Shown here piece by piece: positions 8,854 through 20,058 of a stretch of 27,500 nucleotides of DNA. Location of the stretch: the NCBI GenBank assembly GCA_016946835.1, contig JACVTC010000008.1:802501-830000 (forward strand), written 5' to 3'. A program made the translations under genes and the position numbers. Numbering within the stretch: position 1 is the first letter of the stretch; each line of letters opens with the position of its first letter. The notes beneath the pieces were generated by a model. It was not told the origin of the DNA. It searched no databases and saw nothing but the letters and a program-made list of their open reading frames with translations. The stretch comes from Neocallimastix lanati (nom. inval.). Its lineage: Eukaryota > Neocallimastigomycota > Neocallimastigomycetes > Neocallimastigales > Neocallimastigaceae.

Positions 8854-10569
8854 ATGTCTAAAATAATAAATTTATACATATGGATAATTCTTTGTTTTAT
8901 AAGTAATAATTAAAAAAAAATAATATAAAGATATAAAGATATAATATTTAATGTAATATATTATAAAATTATTATTAATTCAATATTAATTTTATTTTAT
9001 TTGTAAAAAAAATTTATAATATTTATAATTATATTTTAATTTTAATTGTTTGTTTTATTTAATACTTGCTATTACTATCAAAAACAAACAAACAAAAAAA
9101 AACAAAACAAAAAAAAAAAAAGATAAAATATATGGGAAAAATATTACATTGAATGTAGTGGCATATGCTACTGAAGATTATAGTAATATATATAAAACTA
9201 TGATTAATGATTTTAATGAGTACTCCATAAAAAAAGAATTAGATATATATGTTGATTTAACTGTCATTTCTAATTCAGATAGTTATGAATCCTATGCATC
9301 GATGGTACAAGCCTTATTGATGAAAAAAAACAATAATAAGTATGATTTATATTATTATGATAATGCCTATACTCAAGAATATGGACCGTACCTATTAGAT
9401 TTAGAGAAGTATTTACCTAAAGATCATATTGATATGTTCAATTCTAAATTACTTTCACAATCATGTATATATGAGAATAAATTAGTTGGACTAGTAAATA
9501 TAAAATATATATTATATATTGTATTTAAATTCTTTATTCAATATATATATTTATTTTTTAAATTTTTAATGAAAATAGTAAAATAAAAATAAATTAGAAT
9601 ATAATACAATAGAATATAATAGAGTAAAATATAATACAATAAAATATAATAAAATAAAATAGAATATAATAAAATAGAAATAAAATAAAAGATAATGAAA
9701 TAAATAGAAAAAAAAAAATCAATAAAAGTTCTTCATGACAAATAAATAAATATATATATTCATATATTTATATATATTATATATATATATATATATATAA
9801 ATTAAACATTTATATACAAATATAGCCTTATACCACTGCATATACTTTGCTATATTCAAATACAAAATTATTGAAAAAATATAATAAGAGAATTCCAAAA
9901 ACATGGGATGAATTAATTGAAACTAGTAAATATATTATGGAAAGAGAGAATGATCCTGAATTGATTGCTTATAATGGTTTATTCGATGGTTAATATTTTT
10001 ATTATTAAATTATTATTATTACTAGTATTTATTATTAGTATTTATTATTAGAATTTATTATTAGTATTTATTATGAAAATTCAGAAAAATAAAATTTTAA
10101 ATATAAATGAAAAAAGAAAAATTAATAATAATATAAAAAAAAAAAATAATAAATATAAAAGTATATAAATAAATATATATATAATTATATATAATTATAG
10201 AGAGTGAAAATGGTATTTGTTCAATTTATGAATTTATATATTCCTGTAGAAATTCTACTGATTCCCCGTTTCCAGATATAACAAGTGAAACCACTATTAA
10301 TGCATTAAATTTAATGAAAAAATTAAAAAAAGAAATAGCATCAGGTGTCTGACTAAAATAATAAAAACAAAATAAAAAAAATAATTATAAAATAAAAAAA
10401 AAAAAAAATAGAATTTTTTTTTGATTTTTGAAATTAATTAATTAATTAATTAATTAATAATATTAATGATAATCAATAATTCATATAATTACCTAAAAAA
10501 AAAAAAAAAAAAATGATTAACATTTTTTTAATTTATACAAATTATATATTTTTTATTCCTTTTATAATA

Positions 10570-10613
<44 letters not shown>

Positions 10614-12218
10614 TTTATTTTTATTTTTTTCTATATTCTTTTAATTTATAATTAATTTAAAAATACGTAAATAATAGATGATATTTTTCAATCAGATCTA
10701 TTTTTTGGTTTAAAGTTATTACTAGAAGGAAAAGGAATATTTGTGAAATTTTGGACTTTAGATTATAATTCTTTAGAAACTCTTTCATATAAAACATCAG
10801 TCTTACCAGGAATTAAAGAAGGAATATCAGGATCAGTAGTTGCTGGATACAATCTAGGCATTACTAACAATATTTCACCAGAAAAATTGGAGGCTTCTAT
10901 TATAGCTATTAAATATTTAACTTCAAAAGAACTTCTTAAAAAAATATTTTTAATAGAGAATATATTAGCAGGGATTGATAGTTTATATGATGATGAGGAT
11001 ATATGTAAAAAGGTAGATTGTGAAACGATGAAAAATATTCAACCGATTCATCGGCCTTACTCCAAATATTATGAAATAAAATTTTATAATCAAAAAATTT
11101 CTAATTTTGTTCTTCAATTTTTATATAAAAATGAAGAAGCCTCAGAAGTATTAGAAAAAATTAGAGATTTAACAAGAATCCATTATATCTCTGTCATCGA
11201 TAACGACGCATATAAAAGTTTAATCATGGTAATTTTTGTGATGACTCATATTTTATTTTATATGATTCTGTTCTCCTTAATCTTGCTTTTTTTCAAAAAA
11301 TTTGATGCAAAGTTCCAGTATTTATCCAAAGATTCTTGGATAATATCAATCATTGGATTAGCTATGGTCTTAAGTTCTATTTTTACTTTGTATGGAACAG
11401 TGACTGAGATAAAGTGTCAGCTTTACTTCATTCTAATTGTTATAGGTAATACATTAAATTTGATACCAGTTTTTCATAAATTTATTGTTGATTTTCCGGA
11501 AACCAATAAGATATCAATGTATTTTAAGAAACATAAATACTATTTTTTCCTTGGCTTTTTCATGTGTGATTTGATATTTGTTTTACTGCATTTTCTGAGT
11601 GATTATAAAGTGTCTACATTTATAATAGAGGATGGAAAAAATTATAGAGAATGCAATGTCATTGGTAAATTTGGCTTTAGCGTTGTAATAATTATAATAA
11701 TACATTACCTTTTGATTATTTGTGTTATGTTGATATTGAGTTATATTGAGTGGAATCAAAATTTTGTCATGTTTAATGTAAGAATGATGGTATATGCCAT
11801 TTATTCGGATGTACTTTCGGTAATACTATTATTTATTCTAAAATTCATCTCATTTAACAATTATTTTTATAAATTTATTATCCAAAGTGTACTTTTATTA
11901 TTGTCAGTAGTTATAAGTTATATATCAATGTATGGTATACGAATATTTTTAAATTTAAATGAACTAAAAAACACTGAATTAAACATAGATTGCGTGATAA
12001 ATAATTCTTTTCGAAGGAGAATTGATTCCATAAGTAGAACAGAATCACAGTTAAATTATAGTGAATACATTGATAAAAAATCTAGTATAATATTAAAAAT
12101 TAGAAATTATCATATTGGAAACTCCATATCTACATTAAGTAATGAGAATTCTATTATCAGAGTAAAAAATATTAATGAATCAATGGTTTCAAATGTTTCA
12201 AATGCTTCAGTCAAATAA
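8854..12218 (+). CDS. SBP-ectodomain seven-transmembrane receptor (class C GPCR-like), gene 1, intact
   Basis: Predicted exons: 8854-8902, 9123-9493, 9826-9988, 10201-10344, 10678-12218. They total 2268 nt (755 residues) with all phases compatible and GT..AG ends. Exon 1 encodes MSKIINLYIWIILCFI, a signal peptide. The ectodomain (about 18-415) resembles bacterial extracellular solute-binding proteins: DLYYYDNAYT (91-100), GLPYTTAYTLLYSN (139-152), PKTWDEL (164-170), GSVVAGYNLGI near 294-304. Seven helices follow at about 423-448, 463-482, 489-513, 531-551, 574-599, 614-635 and 642-666. Cys489 at the top of TM3 and Cys568 in the second outer loop are placed like the class C disulfide. An 89-residue Ser/Asn-rich tail is cytosolic. 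Likely role: plasma-membrane sensing of an extracellular ligand with G-protein-type signalling; the ligand is unknown. The open frame around 9050 has no ATG, which is why the start was sought upstream; the same mini-exon occurs in genes 2 and 3. Intron 3 has a GTTAAT donor and intron 4 a GTGTCT donor. Confidence 0.85.
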
Positions 12219-12930
12219 TTCAAATTCTCTTTTCTAATTAGATAAGAAAAAAAAATTATAAAAAGTAATATTTATTGATTATTGAATAATATAAAATAAA
12301 AAAACCTTTTTTTTTTTTTTTTTTTTTTTAAAAAAACTTTTATTTACTTAAATTTTAAAATGGAAAAAAAAAAAAAAGAATTTTTAAAAGTATTTTGAAA
12401 ACTCTTTTTAATATTAATAATTAATTTTTCGAGATATACCATTAATATAGATCAAATATATATATAAATATATATTACATATATGAATAAATAATTATAT
12501 CAATTATAAAATTATCATTACCTATTTAATTATAATTTATGTTTGATAAATTTATAATATAATTTAATACAAATATCTATAAATAATACAATAAATAATA
12601 ATTTAAATAATTGGAATGAAATATCTGAGGGTTGATATTTTTCATATATTAATCAGAAATAAAGAAATCTATCAGTAACAATATATATATATATATATAC
12701 ATATAAAGATTCTTTTAATACATATATATATATATAATTAAATTATAATAAAAATATTATTAATAATAAAATAATAATTATAAATTATTAATATTTTTAT
12801 TATTAAAATAATTGTTATTATCAATTCTTCTTATCGATATTCATTAATAATTCTGTTGAAATATTTATTTTAAAAAAATAAACTTATCATAATTATCATA
12901 TTTTAATAAAATTAAAAAATTATAAATTTA

Positions 12931-12982
<52 letters not shown>

Positions 12983-13244
12983 ACATATATATATATATAT
13001 ATATAAATTATATATATAAATTTAACGAAATTATTAGTAATAGTTAAAAATATTCTTAAATAGTTATTATTATTATTATTATTATTATTATTGCTGTTAT
13101 TATTATTTTTTTTTTTATTTTTAATAACAACTTTTATAAACTCTATATCATTAATTTTATGAATACTATATAATTAATAAACATAGAAGGTAAATTTTTT
13201 TTTTTTTTTTTTTTTTTTCATTAATAAAACTTTTATTTAAATAT
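12219..13244. other. AT-rich downstream region of receptor gene 1
   Basis: No gene is seen. It contains T runs, (TA)n tracts (12681-12700, 12723-12736, 12983-13004), an (AAAT)n microsatellite at about 12929-12980 and an ATT run at 13065-13092. The first part presumably holds the 3' untranslated region of gene 1. Confidence 0.6.
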
Positions 13245-13480
13245 TTTATCGTTAAATATAATATTTTATTTTTAAAGAATATTTTATTTATATATTTATT
13301 TTAAAAATATATATCGATAAAAACTTTTTGTTAATTTTAATTTTTAAATTAATATATATAGAATATTTCTTTTTTAAAGAATTTTTTTTTTTTTTTTTTT
13401 TTATGTTTTTTAAGATATATATATATAAACTTTTTTTATTTTATTTTATTTTAAATACTAATTATTTTTTTTTGATGGAT
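13245..13480. repeat. Dispersed ~230 bp repeat, copy 1
   Basis: The segment beginning GTTAAATATAATATTTTATT, with AATAAAAACTTTTTG-like and TTTTAAATAC words, recurs at 16372-16600 with moderate divergence. Here it lies about 1 kb downstream of gene 1. The second copy sits inside the broken last exon region of gene 2. There is no coding content and the ends are not sharply defined. Confidence 0.65.
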
Positions 13481-13894
13481 AAATTTTGATTAAAATGTAT
13501 AAATATTAAAAATATTAAGATTAATAAAGGAAAAAATATTAAGAATTTATGTTTTTTAATTTTTAGAGTGTGTGATCACTTTATTAATTATATATAATTA
13601 TTATTATATTTTTGTTAAAGGTTATTTTTAATTTTAATTATATGATTATAATCATTTACATTTCTTAAAAATTTAATTTAACTATATTTGTTTATACATG
13701 TAAATCTTTGATGTATATCAGGCATGCGCCTCATACATTTACATAACATACATATTTAATTTATAATTAAATATAAATAAATATACTAATCTAAGTTAAA
13801 TATACCAAATTATTATGGGAGAGGACATTCAATTATTATTCATTATTTAAGATATTAAACTTTATTTCTAACAAAAAAAAAAAATCAGAAATAA
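13481..13894. other. Intergenic stretch with a G+C-containing hairpin
   Basis: There is no coding frame. At about 13710-13750 an imperfect inverted repeat, TGTA-n4-AGGC-ATGC-GCCT-n2-TACA, lies inside a larger TGTAAAT/ATTTACA pair. It stands out because G+C is so rare here. It could be a transposon scar or a structured RNA element; nothing further can be claimed. Confidence 0.5.
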
Positions 13895-13947
13895 ACATTA
13901 TTAAAGTTTTAAAATAGTTAAAAAATAGTTTATAAATTTTTATTTAA
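13895..13947. other. Paralogous empty site of the LTR retrotransposon insertion
   Basis: ATTATTAAAGTTTTAAAATA-GTTAA followed by AAAATAG...AAATTTTTATTTAAA matches the two flanks of the retrotransposon (18085-18112 and 24020-24045) as one continuous sequence. It is the unoccupied version of the insertion target in receptor repeat unit 1. It confirms both the tandem duplication of the flanking DNA and the GTTAA target duplication. Confidence 0.8.
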
Positions 13948-14743
<796 letters not shown>

Positions 14744-16371
14744 ATGATTGAAATTATATTTAGATACATATTTATAATACTCTTTTTTATAAGTAATAAA
14801 AAAAAATATTATTGAAATATTGAATTTTAGGAAATATTAATAAATATATTTTTTGTTTTTGATTTTTAATACAAAAAAATTAACTATTAATTATTGGATT
14901 TTATATATTATTTATTATATAATAATATATAAATTCATTTTATATATTATTTATTATTTAATATATATATTATATTATATATACATATTTTTATTATTAT
15001 TAATTTTTTATTATTTTTTACTTTTTTTTATTACTTTTTTTGAAATTAACAAAAAAAAAAAAAAAAAAAAAAAAGTTACAATATATGGTAAAGATATCAC
15101 TTTGAATGCAATAGCATATTCTCTTTATGAAGATGATAAAATTTATCCTTCCGTAATTGATGATTTTAATGAGTATTCCAAAAAAAATAATTTAGGCATA
15201 AAAATTAATTTAATAGTCAGTGCTATAAAGTCTAGTACTGAAAATGAATCCTATGGATCAATGGTAGAATCATTACTGAAAAAAAAAAAAATAAATATGA
15301 TTTATACTTTTATGATAATGCTTATACTCAAACATATGGACCATATTTATTAGATTTAAAACAATATTTACCTAAAGAACATATCGATATATATAATTCT
15401 GAGTTACTTTCACAGTCATGTGAATATGGGAATAAATTAATTGGATTAGTAAATATTTCAATTTGTTATAACAATTAATTTGTCAATTAATTAATTTGTC
15501 AATATAAATTCTTCATGAAAATTATAAAATAAAATAATAAGAAATAAAATAAAATAAAATAAAATAAATAGTTGAAATATTAATATAAAGTACAGATTGA
15601 ATAAAATAAAATAAAATAAAATAATATGAAATAAAATAGAATAAAATAATAAAATAGAATAAAATAATAAAATTGAATAAAATAATGGAATAAAATAAAA
15701 TATTATTATTAAAAAAGTAAAAAAAAAATAAATATATGTGTAAAAAGATAATTAATATATATATATATATCTAAATATATATATTTATATATATATATAG
15801 CCTTATGCCATAAGTTATTCCGTATTATATTCAAATAAAAATTTATTAAATAAATATAATAAAAGAATTCCAAAAACATGGGATGAATTAATTGAAACAA
15901 GTAAATATATTATTAAGAGAGAAGACAATTCTGAATTGATTGCTTATAACGGTTTATTTGATGGTTAATAATTATTTTATATAATAATTATAATTATTAA
16001 AAGTTTTATTTATTATTAATTAATTAATTTAATAAGTTTTCAAATTAAATATATTTTTATTTTTATATAATTACAGAAAGTGAACATGGGATTTGTTCAA
16101 TTTATGAATTTATATATTCATGTAGAAATTCTGTTGATGAACCATTTCCAGATATAAGAAGTAATACAACAGTTAAAGCATTAAATTTAATAAAAAAAAT
16201 AAAAGAAGAAATAGCATCAGGTATTAAATATAACCAAAAAAATAATAAAAATAAAATAGTAATAATATAATAATTGTTTAAATAATGACGATTTAATTAT
16301 TTATTGTATTGTGAGAATAATAATATAATAATAATTAAAAATGTTTATTTATTCTAAAGTTAATTAATAAT

Positions 16372-16513
16372 TATAGTTAAATATAATATTTTATTTTTAA
16401 AGAACATTTTATTTATATATTTATTATAAAGATATATACCAATAAAAACTTTTTGTAATTTTAATTTTAAAATTAATATATAAAGAATATATCTTTTTAA
16501 AAGAATTTTTTTA

Positions 16514-16565
<52 letters not shown>

Positions 16566-16600
16566 TTTATTATATTTTAAATACAATGGTAATTTTCATT
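16372..16600. repeat. Dispersed ~230 bp repeat, copy 2, inside the broken gene 2
   Basis: This copy matches 13245-13480 (GTTAAATATAATATTTTATT start, CCAATAAAAACTTTTTG middle, TTTTAAATAC end) and includes a long T run at about 16517-16563. It replaces the expected intron 4/exon 5 junction of receptor gene 2. It therefore marks one breakpoint of the rearrangement that destroyed the gene. Confidence 0.65.
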
Positions 16601-16785
16601 GATATTCTATTTTTTTTTAAAAAAATTTATATAATTTTATATAAATAATTACATCCAAACTATTTTATATAATTGAATATATAATAAATAAAGATTATAT
16701 TTAAATCTAATCAATCTATTTATAAAGAATAAGTTTTATTTATGATAATAATTATGAATTTTCTTAGTATTTAATAAATATAAGA

Positions 16786-17240
16786 GAATTCCAAAAATTT
16801 ATTGAGCTTCATAAACTTATGAAAAATACTTATAATTACAACATAAAAGGAAGTAAGATCTACCAACGGTTTTAAAAAAAATAATAATAATAACTCTTAA
16901 TTTTATAGATTATCTTGAAAATAATGGAATTAAATTTAATCATTCTACATGAGCTAATCCCCGACAAAATGGTCAGGCTGAAATAATTAATCAGACATTA
17001 GTTTTCATTAAAAAATTGATATATCTTAAAATTAAAGTTTTTTTTTTTTTGGATTTAAAGTATTTTTTGTCTTAATAGATACAAACAGGGAAAATTTGAA
17101 TATAATACAAAAGCAAGACATGTTCTTAGGATATTCTTCCATCTCTCCTTGGTTATCGTATCCTCGACATTACTTCAAAATCAATAGTTATCGTTTGTGA
17201 TGTATATTTCAATGAAAGTTCACTAGGCTCATTTGGTATA
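16786..17240 (+). pseudogene. Degenerate Ty1/copia integrase fragment
   Basis: Translated pieces give EFQKFIELHKLMKNTYNYNIKG, then YLENNGIKFNHST, a stop, and NPRQNGQAEIINQTL. After a T run come FKVFFVLI and MFLGYSSISPWL. These follow the order of a copia integrase: the region before the second catalytic Asp, the GI..HST..P.QNG.AE..N block with the catalytic Glu, and the FG.KVF...FLGYS segment between integrase and reverse transcriptase. The second Asp region is lost and several stops intervene. The fragment is clearly diverged from the complete element at 18113-24019, so it is an older, separate insertion. Its first bases (AATTCCAAAAA preceded by AATAAATATAAGAG) also resemble receptor exon 3, which may be chance. 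Confidence 0.75.
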
Positions 17241-17342
17241 TCTTTTTTTTTTTTTTTTTTTTCATTCCTCAAATCCTTCAGATAAATAAATTGAGAGGGA
17301 ACAGCACTTACAACATATTAAGTTCAACTTTTATGCTCAATA

Positions 17343-17760
17343 AAATAAAATCTCTATTTTATTTCATGTTAATTATTATTGAAAATATATTTGATTCTGA
17401 TTTTTTCATTAATGATTTTCTGGAAACATTAAATAGTCCGAATTATTTTAAAATATATATATATATATTTTTTTTATTTTTTATTTTTTATTTAAATATA
17501 CTATCTAATATATTAGCAGTAATAAATTTATCACATAAACATGAATACATCTTTATATACAGATTTATTCTTATTACCTTTATATTAAAACATTATTTAT
17601 AATTTTATTTTTGACTTTTAGTTATAAATTTATGTGTGGTATAAAAATATTTTTAAATTTACAAAAAACGAATTGAAAAACAATGAATATGGAATGAATT
17701 AATTGAGTAATGATATTTTTCAGAGAAGTATTAATGCCATAGTTCATCTTTTAAAAATAA
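17343..17760 (+). pseudogene. Remnant of the seven-transmembrane exon of receptor gene 2
   Basis: SLFYFMLIIIENIF...FFINDFLETLN aligns with the TM3 and second-loop region of gene 1 (LYFILIVIGNTLN...HKFIVDFPETN). LSNILAVINLS onward aligns with TM6 (DVLSVILLFILK). The nucleotides around 17630-17740 (GGTATAAAAATATTTTTAAA) align with the end of TM7 and the start of the tail (gene 1 at 11934-12035). The intervening TM4, TM5 and outer loop are missing. So the last exon was not simply lost: it survives as scrambled, deleted pieces downstream of the inserted DNA. Confidence 0.7.
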
Positions 17761-17978
17761 AAGATTTATCATAATTAATCTCTATCATCATTGATATTTA
17801 TTAGTAATTATAATAAATTAAATAATCAAAAAAATAATAATAAATCGCTTTTGCTATCTATTAAAAGGTACTTATTTTTTTAAATAATCTTATTAAATTC
17901 ATACGAAAAATATTATTTAAAATATATATAAAAAAAAACTTATTTTTAATAATTTAATTCTTCATTTTTAATTCATAC

Positions 17979-18016
<38 letters not shown>

Positions 18017-18112
18017 TTTTATGGATAAGTTAAAAAAATATCAAATTTAACAACAAAAAAAAAAAAACAAAAAAAAAGAAAATAAATATTATTAAAGTTT
18101 TAAAATAGTTAA
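17761..18112. other. AT-rich flank between receptor remnant and retrotransposon
   Basis: No gene is seen. It includes T and A runs (17981-18015, 18054-18067). The last ~30 bp (ATTATTAAAGTTTTAAAATA then GTTAA) are the left flank and target duplication of the retrotransposon, and match 13895-13925. Confidence 0.65.
18108..18112. repeat. Left target-site duplication GTTAA
   Basis: Five bases directly before the left LTR, repeated at 24020-24024 directly after the right LTR. Five-base duplications are usual for copia elements. Confidence 0.85.
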
Positions 18113-18355
18113 TGTCAGAAAGATATTTTTTATATCTATGAAAATTTATTAAAAGAAATTTATTCATAAATATTTAACCAATTATATTTATATTGTTAAA
18201 TAATACTACAACTGAAAATATAAATAAATGAACATTTGTCTTAAATAAAATACCGAAAAAAAAAAATAAAAATAAAAATAAATAATAACTAATCATATTA
18301 AAAGATTATATTCAATTATTACTTAAATAATTTTTCTTACTTCTGTGTTTTAAAA
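18113..18355 (+). repeat. Left long terminal repeat, 243 bp
   Basis: Begins TGTCAGAAAG and ends CTGTGTTTTAAAA. The 3' boundary is set by the target duplication and the primer site rather than by a TG..CA rule, which the 3' end does not obey. It is identical to the right LTR except for 11 versus 12 A's in one run and one T/A substitution. Confidence 0.93.
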
Positions 18356-18384
18356 GATTAAGAGTCTCAACTCTCAAATTGAGC
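18356..18384 (-). other. Primer binding site for a tRNA-Lys(CUU) 5' half
   Basis: The sequence directly after the left LTR starts GATTAAGAGTCTCAACTCTC. Its reverse complement reads GAGAGTTGAGACTCTTAATC, which matches the D-stem end, anticodon stem and CUU anticodon loop of a eukaryotic lysine tRNA. The match then continues into a GCTCAATT D-arm-like stretch. Copia elements are known to prime from an internally cleaved 5' half of initiator tRNA-Met. Here the complementarity indicates a lysine tRNA half instead. Confidence 0.75.
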
Positions 18385-19110
18385 AATAAAAAAGCTAAGT
18401 ATTATATATAGCTAATCTATACATTAATAAACTCTTAAATAGAAAATACTAATTAAATATACAATTACATTTAAATTTAATTAATACTACAAACAAAAAC
18501 CATACCTCCTTAATAAATAAAACCTATAAGAATATCGATTAAAATTCAGATATATTATATCAAGTTGAAAACAAATAATATAATAGTCAACTGATATATT
18601 AAATCAAGTTGAAAACAAATAATATAATAGTCAACTGGTATACTATATCAAGTTGAAAACAAATAATATAATAGTCAACTGGTATACTATATCAAGTTGA
18701 AAACAAATAATACAATAGTCAACTGATATATTAAGTTGAAAACAAATAATATGATAGTCAACTGATATATTAAATCAAGTTGAAAATGAACTGTGTAAAA
18801 GTCAACTAATATTCATATAAATAACAATAATCCAATGAAATATTAATTAAATTTATTACTAAAAATATTGTCCAATAACATCCAAAGTTAATTTTTACTT
18901 GTAAATAATAATATAATAATAACTAAACACCATATCGAGTTATAATAATTAAATAAACATATATAAACAATAAATAAAACAATATGTATATTATAAATAA
19001 AACTATATTTATATAATAAACCAATATTATAATAATATTATAATATATAAATACTAAAATAAGCCAATTATATAGAAAACATTATTAATTAAAATAAGTA
19101 AACACTTACA
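18385..19110 (+). other. Retrotransposon 5' leader
   Basis: About 725 bp between the primer site and the first gag ATG, containing the six-unit hairpin array (18561-18808) and otherwise AT-rich sequence without open frames. Copia leaders normally carry dimerisation and packaging signals; where they lie here is unknown apart from the suggestive array. Confidence 0.7.
18561..18808. repeat. Six tandem 44 bp hairpin units in the retrotransposon leader
   Basis: CAAGTTGAAAACAAATAATA...AGTCAACTG units start at 18561, 18605, 18649, 18693, 18732 (one unit shortened to 39 bp) and 18776. In every unit AGTTGA and TCAACT are inverted repeats about 17-19 bases apart, so the RNA could form a row of stem-loops. 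The loop of the last unit has diverged but its stem words are kept. Confidence 0.9.
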
Positions 19111-20058
19111 ATGAGAAGAAGACAAGCTGCAACTAACACTATTGATGCTGAAGAAAACAACTCTAGAAGAAACCAAATCACATTCAATTATTCTGAAAGC
19201 TTTAACAGAATAATTGAATTAAATACTTAAAATTACAGAGGATGGTCAAGAAAGATACTTTATTTATTATCAATCAACAAGCTTACAAAATATGTATTAA
19301 AGCCAACAATAAAAAAACTAAGAAAGAAAAATGTTAAAGATAACTTATCAGAATACATACAGGACCAATTTGATGACTTATTTGTATATGAAAAGGGAAC
19401 TAGTATTGAAGACATAGAAAACGACACTACCACTAAATGGATGATAATAAACAGACTGGGAGACAAAACTCTAAAACTAATCGAAGGAAACGAAAAAACA
19501 GCTTATGACATCTGGGAAATTCTATGAGGATCTTTCACAAAAGGCCCAGGAAAGAGAAAATTAGAAATAGAGAATGAAATAAAAACATTGAAGTTTAATA
19601 TAGAAGAAGACATCAATATTTTTATTGCAACATTACAAAATCTCATAAACGACTTAGAAGACATCTATAATGAATTAAGTGTTAATTCGAAATTAGGAAT
19701 TCTGAATAGATGCCTTCCATCAGACTTGCGATGGATAAATGTGTTTCAATTTGACAACTGGGAAAAATGCTGCAACTACGTAAAAAAAGTCATTCCTGAA
19801 ATAAATATTTCAAATCTAAAGGAAACAAGCAGTAACATCTCTACAAATAAAAATATTATTTTCAATATAAATAAAAACCAAAGATCCAAACAAAAGAAAA
19901 GCAACAAACATTCTAAAGAAAAAAGAAAAAATGGAAGATGTAACTACAGCAATAAAATTGGCCACTATTTTTACGAATTTCAATTAAGAAAAAAAAAAAC
20001 AAATTTAATAAACGAAAGGGATTTAATAACTACAATAAGGACAATTCATAAAAATTAA
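19111..20058 (+). pseudogene. Retrotransposon gag, two nonsense codons and a damaged zinc knuckle
   Basis: The frame from ATG 19111 reads MRRRQAATNTIDAEENNSRR. It is interrupted by TAA at 19228-19230 (ELNT-stop-NYRGW) and TGA at 19525-19527 (WEIL-stop-GSFTKG), and ends at TAA 20056-20058. Regions typical of copia gag are visible: the NYRGW segment, AYDIWEIL, and IATLQNLINDLEDIYNEL. Near the C-terminus the nucleic-acid-binding knuckle reads CNYSNKIGHYFYEF, where the family pattern C-x2-C-x4-H-x4-C would require Cys at the Ser and the final Phe. Two of four zinc ligands are therefore missing. An 11-base A run (19989-19999) lies where the pol frame takes over. Confidence 0.88.

Larger units (their letters stand above)
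14744..17760 (+). pseudogene. SBP-ectodomain receptor gene 2, frameshifted and disrupted
   Basis: Exons matching genes 1 and 3 are present at 14744-14792 (signal peptide MIEIIFRYIFIILFFI), 15076-15448, 15801-15963 and 16077-16220, with conserved splice sites. Exon 2 is 373 nt, two more than the 371 nt of gene 1, because of a 13-base A run near 15279-15291. Translation after the SLLKKKK segment therefore leaves the frame, and YDLYFYDNAYTQTYG-type sequence resumes in another frame. After exon 4 the expected last exon is absent. The intron start (16221-16245) matches gene 3, then gives way to a dispersed repeat (16372-16600), a copia integrase fragment (16786-17240) and degenerate scraps of the seven-helix exon (17343-17760). 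It has lost the end of the ectodomain and most helices, so it cannot make a receptor. Exons 1-4 are much closer to gene 3 than to gene 1. Confidence 0.85.

Noticed and set aside
9050-9586. Receptor ectodomain frame taken as a gene starting at 9050
   Set aside because: The first codon is TTG, the leader is poly-A derived, and the last ~30 codons read into intron 2. The homologous mini-exon at 8854 gives a proper ATG and signal peptide.
10743-12218. Seven-helix frame as an independent protein
   Set aside because: It begins at GTG within a continuing ectodomain sequence. The frame is open upstream to a splice acceptor at 10677 in the right phase.
14744-16300. Gene 2 as a functional soluble decoy ectodomain
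   Set aside because: The poly-A frameshift lies upstream of most of the ectodomain and the C-terminal part of the fold is missing, so a stable secreted domain is unlikely.
18356-18384. A tRNA gene fragment
   Set aside because: Only one arm region is present, in antisense, exactly where a retrotransposon primer site belongs. There is no cloverleaf.
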